64,000 bases of DNA from Pseudomonas sp. BCA17 (GTDB lineage Bacteria > Pseudomonadota > Gammaproteobacteria > Pseudomonadales > Pseudomonadaceae), in NCBI RefSeq assembly GCF_004519405.1, contig NZ_SGWI01000003.1:248001-312000 (forward strand), in the 5' to 3' direction. The notes under the pieces were generated by a model. That model was not told where the DNA came from. It made no database searches and worked only from the letters and a program-made list of their open reading frames with translations. Of the stretch, positions 52,148 through 64,000 are shown piece after piece. The first letter of the stretch is position 1. Each line of letters starts with the position of its first letter. The position numbers and the translations under genes are program-made.

Positions 52148-54253
52148 CTAAGCACGCATGCGGGTGATGCGGATGACCCCGGTCAGGGCGCGCAGCTTCT
52201 TGATCACGCGGGCCAGGTGCACGCGGTCGTGAACGCTGACCACCAACTGGACCACGCTGATGCGGCCGTCGCGCTCATCCATGCTGATTTTTTCGATATT
52301 GCCATCGGCCGCATTGACGCTGCTGGCGAGCAGCGCGATCAAGCCGCGCTGGTGCTCCAGCTCCACCCGCAACTCGACGTTGAATTCGCCGGTGACATCC
52401 TTGGCCCACGAGAGCTGGATGCATTTTTCCGGGTTGTGGCGGATTTCGGTGATGTTGCGGCAGTTGTCCAGGTGCACCACCATGCCTTTGCCGGCGGACA
52501 GGTGGCCGACAATCGGATCGCCCGGGATCGGCGTGCAGCACTTGGCGTAGCTGAGCACCAGGCCTTCGGTGCCGCGAATCGCCAGCGGGCCTTCGGGGCT
52601 TGGCAGCTGTTCGCCTTCGCCCAGCAGGCGTCGGGCGACCACGTAGGCCATGCGATTTCCCAGGCCGATATCTTCCAGCAGGTCTTCGATGGTTTCCTGG
52701 CGATACTCGCTGAGTATCGCTTGCACGCGCTCTTGCGGGACTTTGTCGAGGGCGCTGTCGAAACCGTTGAGTACCTTGTTCAGCAGGCGTTCGCCCAGGC
52801 TGATGGACTCGGAGCGGCGCTGCAGTTTCAGGGCATGACGGATGTGCGTACGCGCCTTGCCAGTGACGACGAAATTGAGCCACGCCGGGTTCGGGCGGGC
52901 GCCCGGAGCACTGACGATCTCGACCGTGGAGCCGCTTTGCAGGGGTTCGGACAGCGGCGCGAGACGACGATTGATCCGGCAGGCGATGCAGCTGTTGCCC
53001 ACGTCGGTGTGCACTGCGTAGGCAAAGTCGACCGCCGTGGAGCCTTTGGGCAGCTCCATGATGCGGCCTTTGGGCGTGAACACATAAACCTCGTCCGGGA
53101 ACAGGTCGATCTTCACGCTTTCGATGAATTCCAGGGAGTTGCCGGCACGTTGCTGCATTTCCAGCACGCCTTTTACCCACTGGCGGGCACGGGCATGGGT
53201 GCCTTTGGGTTGCTCGTCGCCGCTGGACTTGTAGAGCCAGTGGGCAGCAATACCGTTGTTGGCCATCTCCTCCATTTCCCGAGTGCGGATCTGGATCTCG
53301 ATCGGTACCCCGTGCATACCGAACAGCGTGGTATGCAGCGACTGATAGCCGTTGGCCTTGGGAATGGCGATGTAGTCCTTGAAGCGACCCGGCAGGGGTT
53401 TGTACAAATTATGTACGGCGCCCAGCACGCGGTAGCAGGTGTCGACTTTGTCGACGATGATCCGGAACGCGTACACGTCCATGATCTCGTTGAAGGCCCG
53501 CCGCTTGCCGCGCATCTTTTTGTAGATGCCGTAGATGTGTTTCTGCCGGCCACTGACTTCGCCTTCGATCTCGTCGATCGCCAGGCAATGGCTCAAGGAT
53601 TCTTCGATCTTGTTGACGATTTCCTTGCGGTTGCCCCGGGCGCGCTTGACCGCCTGGTAGATGCGCGCCGAGCGCATGGGGTGCATGGCTTTGAAGCCGA
53701 GGTCTTCGAATTCGATACGAATGGCATGCATGCCCAGCCGGTTGGCGATGGGCGCATAGATTTCCAGGGTTTCCTTGGCAATGCGTCGGCGTTTTTCGCC
53801 GGACAGTACTTCCAGCGTGCGCATGTTGTGCAGCCGGTCGGCCAGCTTGACCAGAATCACCCGGATATCGCGGGCCATGGCCATGGCCATCTTCTGGAAG
53901 TTTTCCGCCTGGGCTTCGGCCTTGGTCTCGAAGTTCATTTGGGTCAGTTTACTGACCCCATCGACCAATTCGGCCACGGTCTCGCCAAATTGCGCGCTCA
54001 GCGCTTCCTTGGCAATGCCGGTGTCTTCGATCACGTCATGCAGCATCGCGGCCATCAGGCTCTGATGGTCCATGTGCATGTCGGCGAGAATATTTGCCAC
54101 CGCAAGAGGATGGGTGACATACGCCTCGCCACTGCGGCGGCGTTGGCCGTCGTGGGCTTGTTCGGCGTAGAAATACGCTCGGCGGACCAGGTTGACCTGG
54201 TCTGGGCCGAGGTAGGCCGATAAGCGATCGGCGAGGGCGTCTATGCTCGGCAA
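52148..54253 (-). CDS. spoT: Bifunctional (p)ppGpp synthase/hydrolase SpoT
   Basis: A 701-residue stringent-response enzyme. The HD hydrolase domain (about 25-180) shows HDVIEDT and the synthetase domain (about 240-350) has YAFRIIVD and ANGYQSLHTTLFG; TGS (VYVFTPKGRIMELPKGSTAVDFAYAVH), helical, zinc-finger (YAKCCTPIPGDPIVGH) and ACT domains follow. Start is a TTG at 54253 behind GGAG, supported by the conserved MPSIDALADRLSAYLG beginning. It lies after rpoZ. Confidence 0.97.
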   Translation of the reverse strand: MPSIDALADRLSAYLGPDQVNLVRRAYFYAEQAHDGQRRRSGEAYVTHPLAVANILADMHMDHQSLMAAMLHDVIEDTGIAKEALSAQFGETVAELVDGVSKLTQMNFETKAEAQAENFQKMAMAMARDIRVILVKLADRLHNMRTLEVLSGEKRRRIAKETLEIYAPIANRLGMHAIRIEFEDLGFKAMHPMRSARIYQAVKRARGNRKEIVNKIEESLSHCLAIDEIEGEVSGRQKHIYGIYKKMRGKRRAFNEIMDVYAFRIIVDKVDTCYRVLGAVHNLYKPLPGRFKDYIAIPKANGYQSLHTTLFGMHGVPIEIQIRTREMEEMANNGIAAHWLYKSSGDEQPKGTHARARQWVKGVLEMQQRAGNSLEFIESVKIDLFPDEVYVFTPKGRIMELPKGSTAVDFAYAVHTDVGNSCIACRINRRLAPLSEPLQSGSTVEIVSAPGARPNPAWLNFVVTGKARTHIRHALKLQRRSESISLGERLLNKVLNGFDSALDKVPQERVQAILSEYRQETIEDLLEDIGLGNRMAYVVARRLLGEGEQLPSPEGPLAIRGTEGLVLSYAKCCTPIPGDPIVGHLSAGKGMVVHLDNCRNITEIRHNPEKCIQLSWAKDVTGEFNVELRVELEHQRGLIALLASSVNAADGNIEKISMDERDGRISVVQLVVSVHDRVHLARVIKKLRALTGVIRITRMRA

Positions 54254-54313
54254 AGTGTGAACTCCTGCCGTAGGCTGTGACCCCGCGCCGTGCTACGTCG
54301 ACCAGGCATAGGC

Positions 54314-54577
54314 TTAGACGGCCTCGTTGGACTCGTCCTCGAACGCTGCAAACAGCGGTTCGTCCTGAACGATTTCCTGCTCGGCGATGAACTCGTAGCT
54401 CATCAGGCCTTCAGCGATTTCACGCAGAGCCACAACGGTAGGCTTGTCGTTTTCCCACTGGACCAGAGGCTCTTTGCCGCCAGTGGCCAATTGACGGGCA
54501 CGCTTGGTAGAGAGCATGACCAGCTCAAAGCGGTTATCCACGTGTTCTAGGCAGTCTTCAACGGTTACGCGGGCCAT
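54314..54577 (-). CDS. rpoZ: RNA polymerase omega subunit
   Basis: An 87-residue protein with [29 protein letters not shown], the omega signature, promoting RNA polymerase assembly and ppGpp sensitivity. Lies between gmk and spoT on the same strand, the conserved order. Confidence 0.97.
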   Translation of the reverse strand: MARVTVEDCLEHVDNRFELVMLSTKRARQLATGGKEPLVQWENDKPTVVALREIAEGLMSYEFIAEQEIVQDEPLFAAFEDESNEAV

Positions 54578-54744
54578 GGTATTCCTCGGAGCGAATGCAA
54601 GATGCGCGCTGCCCGGCTGGGCAAGCGGACTAAACAGTTTAAAAAATCACCAGCGTTTAGGGAAGCGCTGATTTTTCGCAGGCCCTCGCAAAACCGCTAC
54701 AGGTGCCAATGTAAAGCCCTTGCGGCGGTTTTGGGAAGGGCTAA

Positions 54745-56239
<1,495 letters not shown>

Positions 56240-56457
56240 GGAGGTACCTCGCGATGCAGTCCCGCAAATACGGGCTGATGGGTAAATTGAAGCCGACAGG
56301 CTGCGAAGGCGCAGGATTGTAGCGCAGTGGGGTGAATGCGCCCAAACAATGGGCGACAGGCTTGCCATTGGTAACCGGATTTTTTAGCAGTGCCCCGAAT
56401 CGGTTCGCGGCTCTATAATGCTCGGCAGTTTTTCGTCCTTAGTACAGGTGTCTCCCT

Positions 56458-57180
56458 ATGAAACGTCCAAGTGGTCGCGCTGCCGATCAGCTCCGCTCGA
56501 TCCGCATCACCCGCAACTACACCAAACACGCCGAGGGATCTGTACTGGTCGAGTTTGGCGATACCAAGGTCATCTGCACCGTCAGCGTCGAAAACGGCGT
56601 GCCGCGTTTCCTCAAAGGCCAGGGCCAGGGATGGTTGACCGCCGAATACGGCATGCTGCCGCGCGCCACCGGCGAGCGTAACCAGCGTGAAGCCAGCCGT
56701 GGCAAGCAAGGTGGTCGTACCCTGGAAATCCAGCGCCTGATTGGCCGTTCCCTGCGCGCCGCGCTGGATATGTCCAAGTTGGGTGACGCGACCCTGTATG
56801 TCGACTGCGACGTGATCCAGGCTGACGGTGGCACCCGCACGGCGTCCATTACCGGCGCCATGGTGGCTTTGGTCGATGCGCTGAAAGTGATCAAGAAGCG
56901 TGGCGGCCTGAAGGGCGGTGACCCGCTCAAGCAGATGATCGCCGCCGTCTCGGTGGGCATGTACCAGGGCGAGCCTGTGCTGGACCTGGACTACCTGGAA
57001 GACTCGGCTGCCGAGACCGACCTGAACGTGGTGATGACCAGTACCGGTGGCTTCATCGAAGTGCAGGGCACCGCTGAAGGCGCACCGTTCCAGCCGGCCG
57101 AGTTGAATGCCATGCTGGCTTTGGCCCAGAAAGGCATGACCGAGATCTTCGAACTGCAGAACGCCGCACTGGCTGACTGA
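56458..57180 (+). CDS. rph: Ribonuclease PH
   Basis: A 240-residue phosphorolytic 3' exoribonuclease that trims tRNA ends. Signature stretches: [34 protein letters not shown] with conserved arginines, and [19 protein letters not shown]. Divergent from yicC, as in many gammaproteobacteria. Full length. Confidence 0.98.
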   Translation: MKRPSGRAADQLRSIRITRNYTKHAEGSVLVEFGDTKVICTVSVENGVPRFLKGQGQGWLTAEYGMLPRATGERNQREASRGKQGGRTLEIQRLIGRSLRAALDMSKLGDATLYVDCDVIQADGGTRTASITGAMVALVDALKVIKKRGGLKGGDPLKQMIAAVSVGMYQGEPVLDLDYLEDSAAETDLNVVMTSTGGFIEVQGTAEGAPFQPAELNAMLALAQKGMTEIFELQNAALAD

Positions 57181-57202
57181 GCTCGTCTCAAGGAGAAACG
57201 CC

Positions 57203-57574
57203 ATGAATGACAACAGCCAAATGCCTGTACCTACGCCTTCCTACGAAGTGCGCCAGGGAGCAATGTTGTGCCATCTCGCGGCGTTTCTGGGGTTCGTGTT
57301 TCCCTTCGGCAGCGTCGTGGGGCCGTTGATCCTGTGGCAGATGAAGAAGGAAATGGACCCGTTCATTGATGACCAGGGCAAGGAAGCCTTGAACTTCCAG
57401 ATCACCGTGGCGATCGCCTGGATCGCTTGCATTGTGCTGGCCTTCGCGGTGATTGGCTTTTTCCTGATGTTCGCCCTGGCGATTGCCACGGTGGTGCTGA
57501 CCATCATTGGCAGCATCAAGGCCAACAAGGGAATCGCCTACCGCTATCCCTTGACCTGGCGTGTGATCAGATAA
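57203..57574 (+). CDS. DUF4870 small membrane protein
   Basis: A 123-residue protein with a short cytoplasmic N-terminus, a first helix around LAAFLGFVFPFGSVVGPLILW, the DUF4870 motif HAKEAL-like DQGKEALNFQITVAI, and two further helices. Function is unknown; such proteins are often Tic20-like. It follows rph by 22 bp with a AAGGAG ribosome binding site. Confidence 0.88.
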   Translation: MNDNSQMPVPTPSYEVRQGAMLCHLAAFLGFVFPFGSVVGPLILWQMKKEMDPFIDDQGKEALNFQITVAIAWIACIVLAFAVIGFFLMFALAIATVVLTIIGSIKANKGIAYRYPLTWRVIR

Positions 57575-57600
57575 CCGGTGTTCAGCTGACAGACAGGCAC

Positions 57601-57630
57601 AAAAAAACCGACAGCGATGTCGGTTTTTTT
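57601..57630. terminator. Bidirectional terminator between DUF4870 gene and crc
   Basis: A perfect 13-bp inverted repeat, AAAAAAACCGACA/TGTCGGTTTTTTT, with a GCGA loop. It supplies a T-run on both strands and serves the two convergent genes. Confidence 0.95.
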
Positions 57631-57647
57631 GTTCCTGGAAAAAGACC

Positions 57648-58427
57648 TCAGATGGTCAGTGTCCAGTCGTAGTCCACGATCAGCGGCGCGTGCTGCGAGA
57701 AGCGTGGCTGGCGCGGCAGGCGTGCACTGCGTACAAACCGGCGCAGACCAGGGGTCAGCAACTGGTAGTCGAAACGCCAGCCCAGGTTGAGCATCTCAGC
57801 CTGTTCGTTATCCGGCCACCAGCTGTACTGGTCGCCTTCGCGGCTGACTTCGCGCAGGGCATCGACATAGCCCATGTTGCCGACAATCTCGTCCATCCAG
57901 GCCCGTTCCGGCGCCAGGAAGCCCGGGGATTGCTGGCTGTCGCGCCAGTTCTTGATATCCAGCTTCTGTTGCGCCACGTACAGCGAGCCACAATAAATGT
58001 ACTCGCGACGTTTGCGCCGCTGTTTATCCAGGTAACGGGCGAAGTCGTCCATTAGCTTGAACTTCTGGTTCAAGTCTTCATCGCCGTTCTGCCCCGAAGG
58101 GAGCAGCAAGGTCGCGATGCTGACCTTGTCGAAATCGGCTTGCAGGTAGCGCCCGTAGCGGTCGGCTGTCTCGAAGCCGAGGCCGCTGATGACCGCCTTG
58201 GGTTGCAACCGCGAGTACAAAGCCACGCCACCTTGGGTGGGCACTTCGGCATCGCAGGCATAAAGGAAGTAGCCATCCAGTTGGAAGGCTGGGTCGTCCA
58301 GTTCAAAGGCGGAGGCGCGGGTGTCCTGCAGGCAGATGACGTCGGCATTCTGTGCTTGCAGCCAACTGAGCAAACCACGCTCGACTGCAGCCTGAATACC
58401 ATTAACGTTCACACTGATGATCCGCAT
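57648..58427 (-). CDS. crc: Catabolite repression control protein Crc
   Basis: A 259-residue member of the endonuclease/exonuclease/phosphatase fold that in Pseudomonas acts with Hfq to repress translation of catabolic mRNAs rather than as a nuclease. It starts MRIISVNVNGIQAAVERG with VICLQDTRA; ends HAPLIVDYDW. ATG at 58427 chosen as in other Crc; the upstream in-frame extension overlaps the pyrE promoter. Divergent from pyrE across 83 bp. Confidence 0.97.
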   Translation of the reverse strand: MRIISVNVNGIQAAVERGLLSWLQAQNADVICLQDTRASAFELDDPAFQLDGYFLYACDAEVPTQGGVALYSRLQPKAVISGLGFETADRYGRYLQADFDKVSIATLLLPSGQNGDEDLNQKFKLMDDFARYLDKQRRKRREYIYCGSLYVAQQKLDIKNWRDSQQSPGFLAPERAWMDEIVGNMGYVDALREVSREGDQYSWWPDNEQAEMLNLGWRFDYQLLTPGLRRFVRSARLPRQPRFSQHAPLIVDYDWTLTI

Positions 58428-58510
58428 AAATGGCCCCAAAAATCGCGTGCGTGTATGATACACGGCGTCTACCTAATTAGCTAAATCCGTGGTATCTGAG
58501 GCTTTTTTTC

Positions 58511-59155
58511 ATGCAGGCGTATCAACGCGATTTCATTCGTTTTGCCATCGATCGCGGCGTTTTGCGCTTCGGTGAGTTCACCCTCAAGTCCGGGCGCACC
58601 AGCCCGTACTTCTTCAATGCGGGCTTGTTCAACTCCGGTTCGGCCCTGGCTCAACTGGGTCGTTTCTATGCGGCGGCCATCGTTGAAAGCGGTATTTCAT
58701 TCGACGTGCTGTTCGGCCCGGCCTACAAGGGCATCCCCTTGGCGGCTGCGACCGCCGTGGCTTTGGCTGAACATCACGGGCAGGATCTGCCATGGTGTTT
58801 CAACCGTAAAGAGGCCAAGGCTCATGGTGAGGGCGGCAGCCTGGTGGGGGCGCCACTCAAGGGTCAAGTGCTGATCATCGATGACGTCATCACTGCCGGC
58901 ACCGCCATCCGTGAGGTGATGCAGATCATCGCCTCTCAGGACGGCGCCAAGGCCGCCGGCGTACTGATTGCGCTGAACCGCCAGGAGCGTGGCAACGGTG
59001 AGCTGTCGGCGATCCAGGAAGTGGAGCGCGATTTTGGCATTCCGGTCGTGAGCATCGTGTCGTTGAACCAGGTGTTGCAGTTCCTGGAAGATGATCCGCA
59101 GCTCAAGCAGCACCTGCCGGCGGTGCGTGCATACCGCGAGCAGTTCGGCGTCTGA
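58511..59155 (+). CDS. pyrE: Orotate phosphoribosyltransferase
   Basis: A 214-residue pyrimidine biosynthesis enzyme converting orotate and PRPP to OMP. The PRPP loop [13 protein letters not shown] lies near residue 120 and [16 protein letters not shown] near 23. The ribosome binding site GAGG is separated from ATG by a T-rich stretch. Next to crc as in all pseudomonads. Confidence 0.98.
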   Translation: MQAYQRDFIRFAIDRGVLRFGEFTLKSGRTSPYFFNAGLFNSGSALAQLGRFYAAAIVESGISFDVLFGPAYKGIPLAAATAVALAEHHGQDLPWCFNRKEAKAHGEGGSLVGAPLKGQVLIIDDVITAGTAIREVMQIIASQDGAKAAGVLIALNRQERGNGELSAIQEVERDFGIPVVSIVSLNQVLQFLEDDPQLKQHLPAVRAYREQFGV

Positions 59156-59230
59156 CACCGATTGCTCTGTGAGAGAGAGCCCGCTCCCGCAGGGGGTCTC
59201 CATTTCTCCAGCGGAATCAGCATGCATAAA

Positions 59231-59264
59231 AAGGCCCCGCTCAATCGGATTGAGCGGGGCCTTT
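59231..59264. terminator. Bidirectional terminator between pyrE and argB
   Basis: AAGGCCCCGCTCAAT (59231-59245) and ATTGAGCGGGGCCTT (59249-59263) form a 15-bp stem, flanked by A-run upstream and T-run downstream, for the convergent genes. Confidence 0.93.
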
Positions 59265-59277
59265 TGTTTTCTGGTGC

Positions 59278-60183
<906 letters not shown>

Positions 60184-60202
60184 TCAGGGCTCCGGTAAAA
60201 AA

Positions 60203-61600
60203 TCAGAACGGTAATTGGAGATCAGGGGCAACACGTTTCAACTGGGCGTGGAACACGTCCTTGATGCGCTGCAACTCAGCCTCGGTATCCGCCTCGAAAC
60301 GCAGCACCAGCACCGGTGTGGTGTTGGACGCGCGAACCAGGCCCCAGCCTTTGGCGTAATCGACTCGCACACCATCAATGGTGGTCAGGTTGGCACCTTC
60401 GCCCCATTGCGCATCGTGCAGTGCGTCAATGATGCTGAATTTGCTCTCCTCGGTCACATGGATATTGATCTCAGGCGTAGAAATATCGTTCGGGAAGGTC
60501 TGGAACAGCTCTTCGGCGGTGGATTTTTCCTTGCTGAGGATTTCCAGCAGGCGCGCAGCGCTGTAAATACCGTCGTCAAAGCCGAACCAGCGCTCCTTGA
60601 AGAACACGTGGCCGCTCATTTCGCCGGCCAGCAGCGCGCCGGTTTCCTTCATTTTCTTTTTGATCAACGAGTGACCGGTCTTCCACATTAGCGGGCGACC
60701 GCCATATTCCTTGATCAGCGGCGTCAGGCGACGGGTGCACTTCACGTCGAAGATGATCTCGGCGTTGGCATTGCGTGCCACCACGTCGCGGGCAAACAGC
60801 ATCAGCAGGCGATCCGGGAACACGATTTCGCCGGTTTCCGTCACCACCCCCACACGGTCGCCGTCGCCGTCGAAGGCCAAGCCGACGTCAGCCCCGGTTT
60901 CCTTGACCTTGGCGATCAGGTCTACCAGGTTTTCCGGCTTGCCTGGATCCGGGTGGTGGTTGGGGAAGTTACCGTCGACCTCGCAGAACAAGGGGATCAC
61001 TTCGCAGTTCAGGGCTTCGAGCAGCTGCGGGGCGATCACGCCGGCCGCGCCGTTGCCGCAGTCCACCACCACTTTGAGGCGGCGCGCGAGTTTGACGTCA
61101 CGGGTGATTTCATCAGAGTAGCGTTGCAGGATGTCGACTTTGGTGATGGTGCCCTGGCCGCTGGTCAGGTCGTTGTTTTTCAGGCGGTCATGCAGGGCCT
61201 GGATCTGCTCATTGGCCAGGGTATCGCCAGCAATGACGATCTTGAAGCCGTTGTAGTCCGACGGGTTATGGCTGCCGGTGAGCATCACCCCGGATTTTCC
61301 GGCCAGCACGTTGGCGGCGTAGTACAACGCGGGTGTCGGTACCAGGCCCACGTCGCTGACGTGGCAACCACTGTCGGCCAGCCCCTGGATCAGTTGTTCC
61401 ACCAGCGTCGGGCCGGACAGGCGACCGTCACGTCCGACCGAAACATTAGGCTCGCCCTGAGCCAGGCTCTGGGAGCCGATGGCGCGGCCGATCCAGTAGG
61501 CGGTTTCGGCGGTCAGGGTCTTGGGCACGACGCCACGAATGTCGTAGGCGCGGAAGATGCTGTCGGGAAAGGTCGGGGCTACTCGGGCTGCGGTACTCAT
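60203..61600 (-). CDS. algC: Phosphomannomutase/phosphoglucomutase AlgC
   Basis: A 465-residue enzyme interconverting hexose 1- and 6-phosphates for alginate, LPS and other glycans. The phosphoserine loop is VMLTGSHNPSDYN (the serine near 108), the Mg loop is FDGDGDRVG and the sugar loop is GEMSGHVFF. ATG at 61600 leads into PDSIFRAYDIRGVVP. It is in a coaBC-dut-algC-argB order; the 263-bp gap to dut suggests its own promoter. Confidence 0.97.
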   Translation of the reverse strand: MSTAARVAPTFPDSIFRAYDIRGVVPKTLTAETAYWIGRAIGSQSLAQGEPNVSVGRDGRLSGPTLVEQLIQGLADSGCHVSDVGLVPTPALYYAANVLAGKSGVMLTGSHNPSDYNGFKIVIAGDTLANEQIQALHDRLKNNDLTSGQGTITKVDILQRYSDEITRDVKLARRLKVVVDCGNGAAGVIAPQLLEALNCEVIPLFCEVDGNFPNHHPDPGKPENLVDLIAKVKETGADVGLAFDGDGDRVGVVTETGEIVFPDRLLMLFARDVVARNANAEIIFDVKCTRRLTPLIKEYGGRPLMWKTGHSLIKKKMKETGALLAGEMSGHVFFKERWFGFDDGIYSAARLLEILSKEKSTAEELFQTFPNDISTPEINIHVTEESKFSIIDALHDAQWGEGANLTTIDGVRVDYAKGWGLVRASNTTPVLVLRFEADTEAELQRIKDVFHAQLKRVAPDLQLPF

Positions 61601-61828
61601 CGCGGGGGAAACTCCATCTGAAGGGGGCAAGGCTGGCCTTAAAGTGGCTGACCGGCAGGCTCAAACTGAAGGGTATGACGACGTTTTCGGCAGAGAGTTC
61701 GTGGTGCAAAAATGCCATCGGAATACTGGCTTCGTTATGGCGTTCGCGTAATACATTGATTTTGTTTAGAAAAACTCGCTGATTAGGTCCGCGCATTCTT
61801 CAACCTGGTAAGCCGTGCGGTGGTATCG

Positions 61829-61850
61829 GGCCGGACAGGAGCGTCCGGCC
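61829..61850. terminator. Stem-loop downstream of dut
   Basis: GGCCGGAC (61829-61836) pairs with GTCCGGCC (61843-61850), loop of six. It lies 14 bases beyond the dut stop codon. No T-run, so possibly a weak or Rho-assisted end. The rest of the 61601-61863 gap shows no gene. Confidence 0.55.
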
Positions 61851-61863
61851 TGATTCAGCTTAG

Positions 61864-62319
61864 TCAGTGGCTGCCGGAATGCCCAAAACCACCTGCACCG
61901 CGTTGGGTTTCGTCGAATTCCTGCACCAGTTCGAAGTGCGCCTGTACCACCGGCACCAGCACCAACTGGGCAATGCGTTCACCGACGGCAATGTTGAAGG
62001 CCGTCTGGCCACGGTTCCAGCACGACACCATCAATTCACCCTGATAGTCGGAGTCGATCAAGCCCACGAGGTTACCCAGCACAATGCCGTGTTTGTGGCC
62101 CAGGCCGGAGCGCGGCAGGATCAATGCGGCCAGGCCTGGGTCGCCCACGTAGATCGCCAGGCCCGTAGGGATGAGGATGGTCTGGCCCGGTTCCAGGACA
62201 GTGTCTTCCTTGAGCATGGCGCGCAGGTCCAGCCCGGCGGAGCCCGGTGTGGCGTAGGCCGGCAGTGGGAATTCGTTGCTGATGCGTGGGTCGAGGATTT
62301 TGGCTTGCAAAGCGTGCAT
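61864..62319 (-). CDS. dut: dUTP diphosphatase
   Basis: A 151-residue trimeric enzyme hydrolysing dUTP to dUMP. Five motifs appear in order: [47 protein letters not shown] and the C-terminal [10 protein letters not shown]. Five bases after coaBC, so same operon. Confidence 0.98.
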   Translation of the reverse strand: MHALQAKILDPRISNEFPLPAYATPGSAGLDLRAMLKEDTVLEPGQTILIPTGLAIYVGDPGLAALILPRSGLGHKHGIVLGNLVGLIDSDYQGELMVSCWNRGQTAFNIAVGERIAQLVLVPVVQAHFELVQEFDETQRGAGGFGHSGSH

Positions 62320-62324
62320 GAAAA

Positions 62325-63533
62325 TTAAACCTGGTTCAGCCGTTGGGCGATAAAGGAGATCAGTTGGCGGGCAATCTTGCCCTTGCTGGTCTGGGCGAAA
62401 AGGGTCGCGTGCAGGTCGCGGTCAATCACGCTGCAGGCATTTTCCTCGCTGTTGAAGCCGATGCTCGGGTTGGCGACATCGTTGGCAACGATCAGGTCGA
62501 GGTTTTTGTCTTTCAATTTACGCGCGGCATAGTCCAGCAGGTGCTCGGTCTCGGCCGCGAAGCCGACGCTGAACGGGCGATCCGGACGCGTCGCGATGCT
62601 GGCGAGAATGTCCGGGTTGCGCACCATTTGCAGGAGCAGGCCGTCACCGTTTGTAGGGTCTTTCTTGAGCTTTTGCGGGGCCACAACCTCCGGGCGGTAA
62701 TCCGCAACCGCTGCTGAGGCTATAAACAGGTCGCATGGAATGGCTGCTTCGCAAGCCGCCAACATGTCGCGGGCGCTCACTACGTCGATTCGCGTGACAC
62801 GATCAGGGGTCGGCAAATGGACCGGGCCGGTGATCAGGGTGACGCGTGCGCCTGCTTCAACCGCGGCCTCTGCCAAGGCAAAGCCCATTTTTCCTGAGCT
62901 ATGGTTGGTGATGTAGCGCACCGGGTCGATGTTTTCCTGGGTGGGGCCGGCAGTGATCAGTACGTGCTTGCCGGTGAGGGCCAGGTGCTGGAAGCACTCG
63001 GCGGCACACAGTGCCAGGTCCGTGGCTTCGAGCATGCGGCCCATGCCCACGTCGCCGCAGGCCTGGCTGCCGGATGCCGGGCCGAATACCTTGAGGCCAC
63101 GGCTTTGCAAGAGCTGGGTGTTGGCCTGGGTGGCCGGGTCGCGCCACATGGCCTGGTTCATGGCTGGTGCGATGGCAACGGTGGCGTCGGTGGCCAGTAC
63201 CAGCGTAGTCAGCAGGTCATCGGCAATACCTTGGGCCAGGCGGGCGATCAGGTCGGCGGTCGCCGGGGCGATCAGCACCAGGTCTGCCCACTTGGCCAGT
63301 TCGATATGGCCCATGGCGGCTTCTGCTGCCGGGTCCAGCAAGTCCAGGTGAACCGGGTGGCCGGACAGGGCCTGCATGGTCAGCGGAGTGATGAACTCAC
63401 TGCCGCCGCGGGTCATGACCACGCGCACTTCCGCGCCTTGGTCCAGGAGCCTGCGAACCAACTCTGCGCTCTTGTAGGCGGCAATGCCGCCGCCGACGCC
63501 GAGAACGATGCGTTTCCGATACAGACGCTGCAT
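62325..63533 (-). CDS. coaBC: Bifunctional phosphopantothenoylcysteine decarboxylase/synthase CoaBC
   Basis: A 402-residue coenzyme A biosynthesis enzyme. The CoaC flavoprotein half (1-190) has [19 protein letters not shown], the active-site histidine in [17 protein letters not shown] and catalytic cysteine in [11 protein letters not shown]. The CoaB half shows [18 protein letters not shown] and [11 protein letters not shown]. Start ATG at 63533; the open frame upstream lies opposite radC and is not coding. Confidence 0.97.
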   Translation of the reverse strand: MQRLYRKRIVLGVGGGIAAYKSAELVRRLLDQGAEVRVVMTRGGSEFITPLTMQALSGHPVHLDLLDPAAEAAMGHIELAKWADLVLIAPATADLIARLAQGIADDLLTTLVLATDATVAIAPAMNQAMWRDPATQANTQLLQSRGLKVFGPASGSQACGDVGMGRMLEATDLALCAAECFQHLALTGKHVLITAGPTQENIDPVRYITNHSSGKMGFALAEAAVEAGARVTLITGPVHLPTPDRVTRIDVVSARDMLAACEAAIPCDLFIASAAVADYRPEVVAPQKLKKDPTNGDGLLLQMVRNPDILASIATRPDRPFSVGFAAETEHLLDYAARKLKDKNLDLIVANDVANPSIGFNSEENACSVIDRDLHATLFAQTSKGKIARQLISFIAQRLNQV

Positions 63534-63675
63534 TGGTTTGCCTTTCCAGTTCAGTGATGCCAGTTCAGTGACGCCTGCGATGCCCCCTCCCCAGGTGAAA
63601 TCGCACGCAAAAAGAGGGCCTACGATAACACAGCGTCCGCCAGGCAACAGCGACGCACATGCGCAGGGAGATGGG

Positions 63676-64000
63676 ATGAGTATTCGTGATTGGCCCGTAG
63701 AGGAGCGTCCGCGGGAGAAGCTTTTGGAGTGGGGCGCGGCAAGCCTGTCCGATGCCGAGCTGTTGGCAATTTTCCTGCGTACTGGGGTGTCCGGCAGAAG
63801 TGCGGTCGACCTGGCGCGCCATCTTTTGGAGCAATTTGGTGGGCTGCGCCCGCTTCTGGAGGCCAGCCAGGTCCTGTTCAGCCAGCATTTGGGGCTGGGG
63901 CCGGCAAAGTTCGCCCAGCTGCAGGCAGTGCTGGAAATGTCCAGGCGCCACCTGGCCGAACGGCTGCGCACAGGCTCCGTATTGGAAAGCCCGGTAGCCG
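63676..64000 (+). CDS. radC: DNA repair protein RadC homologue (5' part)
   Basis: The first 108 residues of a RadC/JAB-domain protein, running off the window. It begins [27 protein letters not shown] sequence with [16 protein letters not shown], the helix-hairpin-helix region. The metalloprotease-like JAB domain lies outside. It is divergent from coaBC, the conserved order. The start ATG at 63676 follows GGGAG. Confidence 0.95.
   Translation, partial: MSIRDWPVEERPREKLLEWGAASLSDAELLAIFLRTGVSGRSAVDLARHLLEQFGGLRPLLEASQVLFSQHLGLGPAKFAQLQAVLEMSRRHLAERLRTGSVLESPVA

Noticed and set aside
52145..54223. 692-residue open frame opposite spoT
   Set aside because: Shadow frame; SpoT domains are complete.
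63534..63971. N-terminal extension of CoaBC
   Set aside because: Open by chance opposite radC; conserved CoaBC begins at [12 protein letters not shown].

Overview
This window is chromosomal DNA from a Pseudomonas, most likely the P. fluorescens group. The high-GC coding style, the gene order (phoR-phoB, ubiA-ubiC, rubredoxin and its reductase, HU, HDOD protein, recG, oxyR, exbB-exbD-tonB, spoT-rpoZ, gmk, yicC, rph, crc, pyrE, argB, algC, dut, coaBC, radC) and several REP/REPIN palindromes with the GTAGGAGCG / GGGAGCGGGCTTG core all fit. Species assignment is inference from recalled synteny, not from a search.

Layout. 1-7459 is core: a CNNM/CBS transporter (cut by the window edge), phoR and phoB, a secreted COG4315-type protein divergent from phoB, ubiA/ubiC, rubredoxin plus reductase, and an HU-family protein. 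7635-42441 is a complete type VI secretion system of the HSI-I (H1) type, carried as two divergent operons from a 393-bp control region at 25074-25466. The leftward operon is tssA-tssB-tssC-hcp-tssE-tssF-tssG-clpV-vgrG-eagR-rhs-immunity. The rightward operon is fha-tssJ-tssK-tssL-tssM-tagF-pppA-ppkA-tagT-tagS-tagR-tagQ. 42566-64000 returns to core genes: an SCP2-like protein, a YbaK-HDOD protein, recG, oxyR, the ExbB-ExbD-TonB energy system, an epimerase-like protein, a lipoprotein, RidA, spoT, rpoZ, gmk, yicC, rph, a DUF4870 protein, crc, pyrE, argB, algC, dut, coaBC and the start of radC.

How the T6SS works together (family knowledge applied to this set). TssJLM form the membrane complex, TssK-EFG the baseplate, TssBC the sheath around the Hcp tube, VgrG plus the PAAR of Rhs the tip, and ClpV recycles the sheath. 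Firing is gated by threonine phosphorylation: TagQRST sense envelope events and activate PpkA, which phosphorylates Fha. PppA reverses this and TagF is an additional post-translational brake.

The cargo is a 1459-residue Rhs protein with an N-terminal prePAAR motif, a PAAR domain, a hydrophobic segment, an Rhs shell and a 123-residue C-terminal toxin carrying an AHH nuclease motif. It is flanked by an EagR-type chaperone and an AT-rich gene of unknown family that is the obvious immunity candidate.

The parts most worth following up are the AHH toxin with its unrecognised immunity protein and sharp composition break, the structured fha leader with a CAAGGA motif in its ribosome binding site, the perfect palindromes upstream of tssA and exbB, the paired Pho-box-like sites between phoB and the secreted protein, and the absence of tagJ from an otherwise HSI-I-like cluster. 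No tRNA, rRNA, CRISPR array, insertion sequence or integrase was seen.
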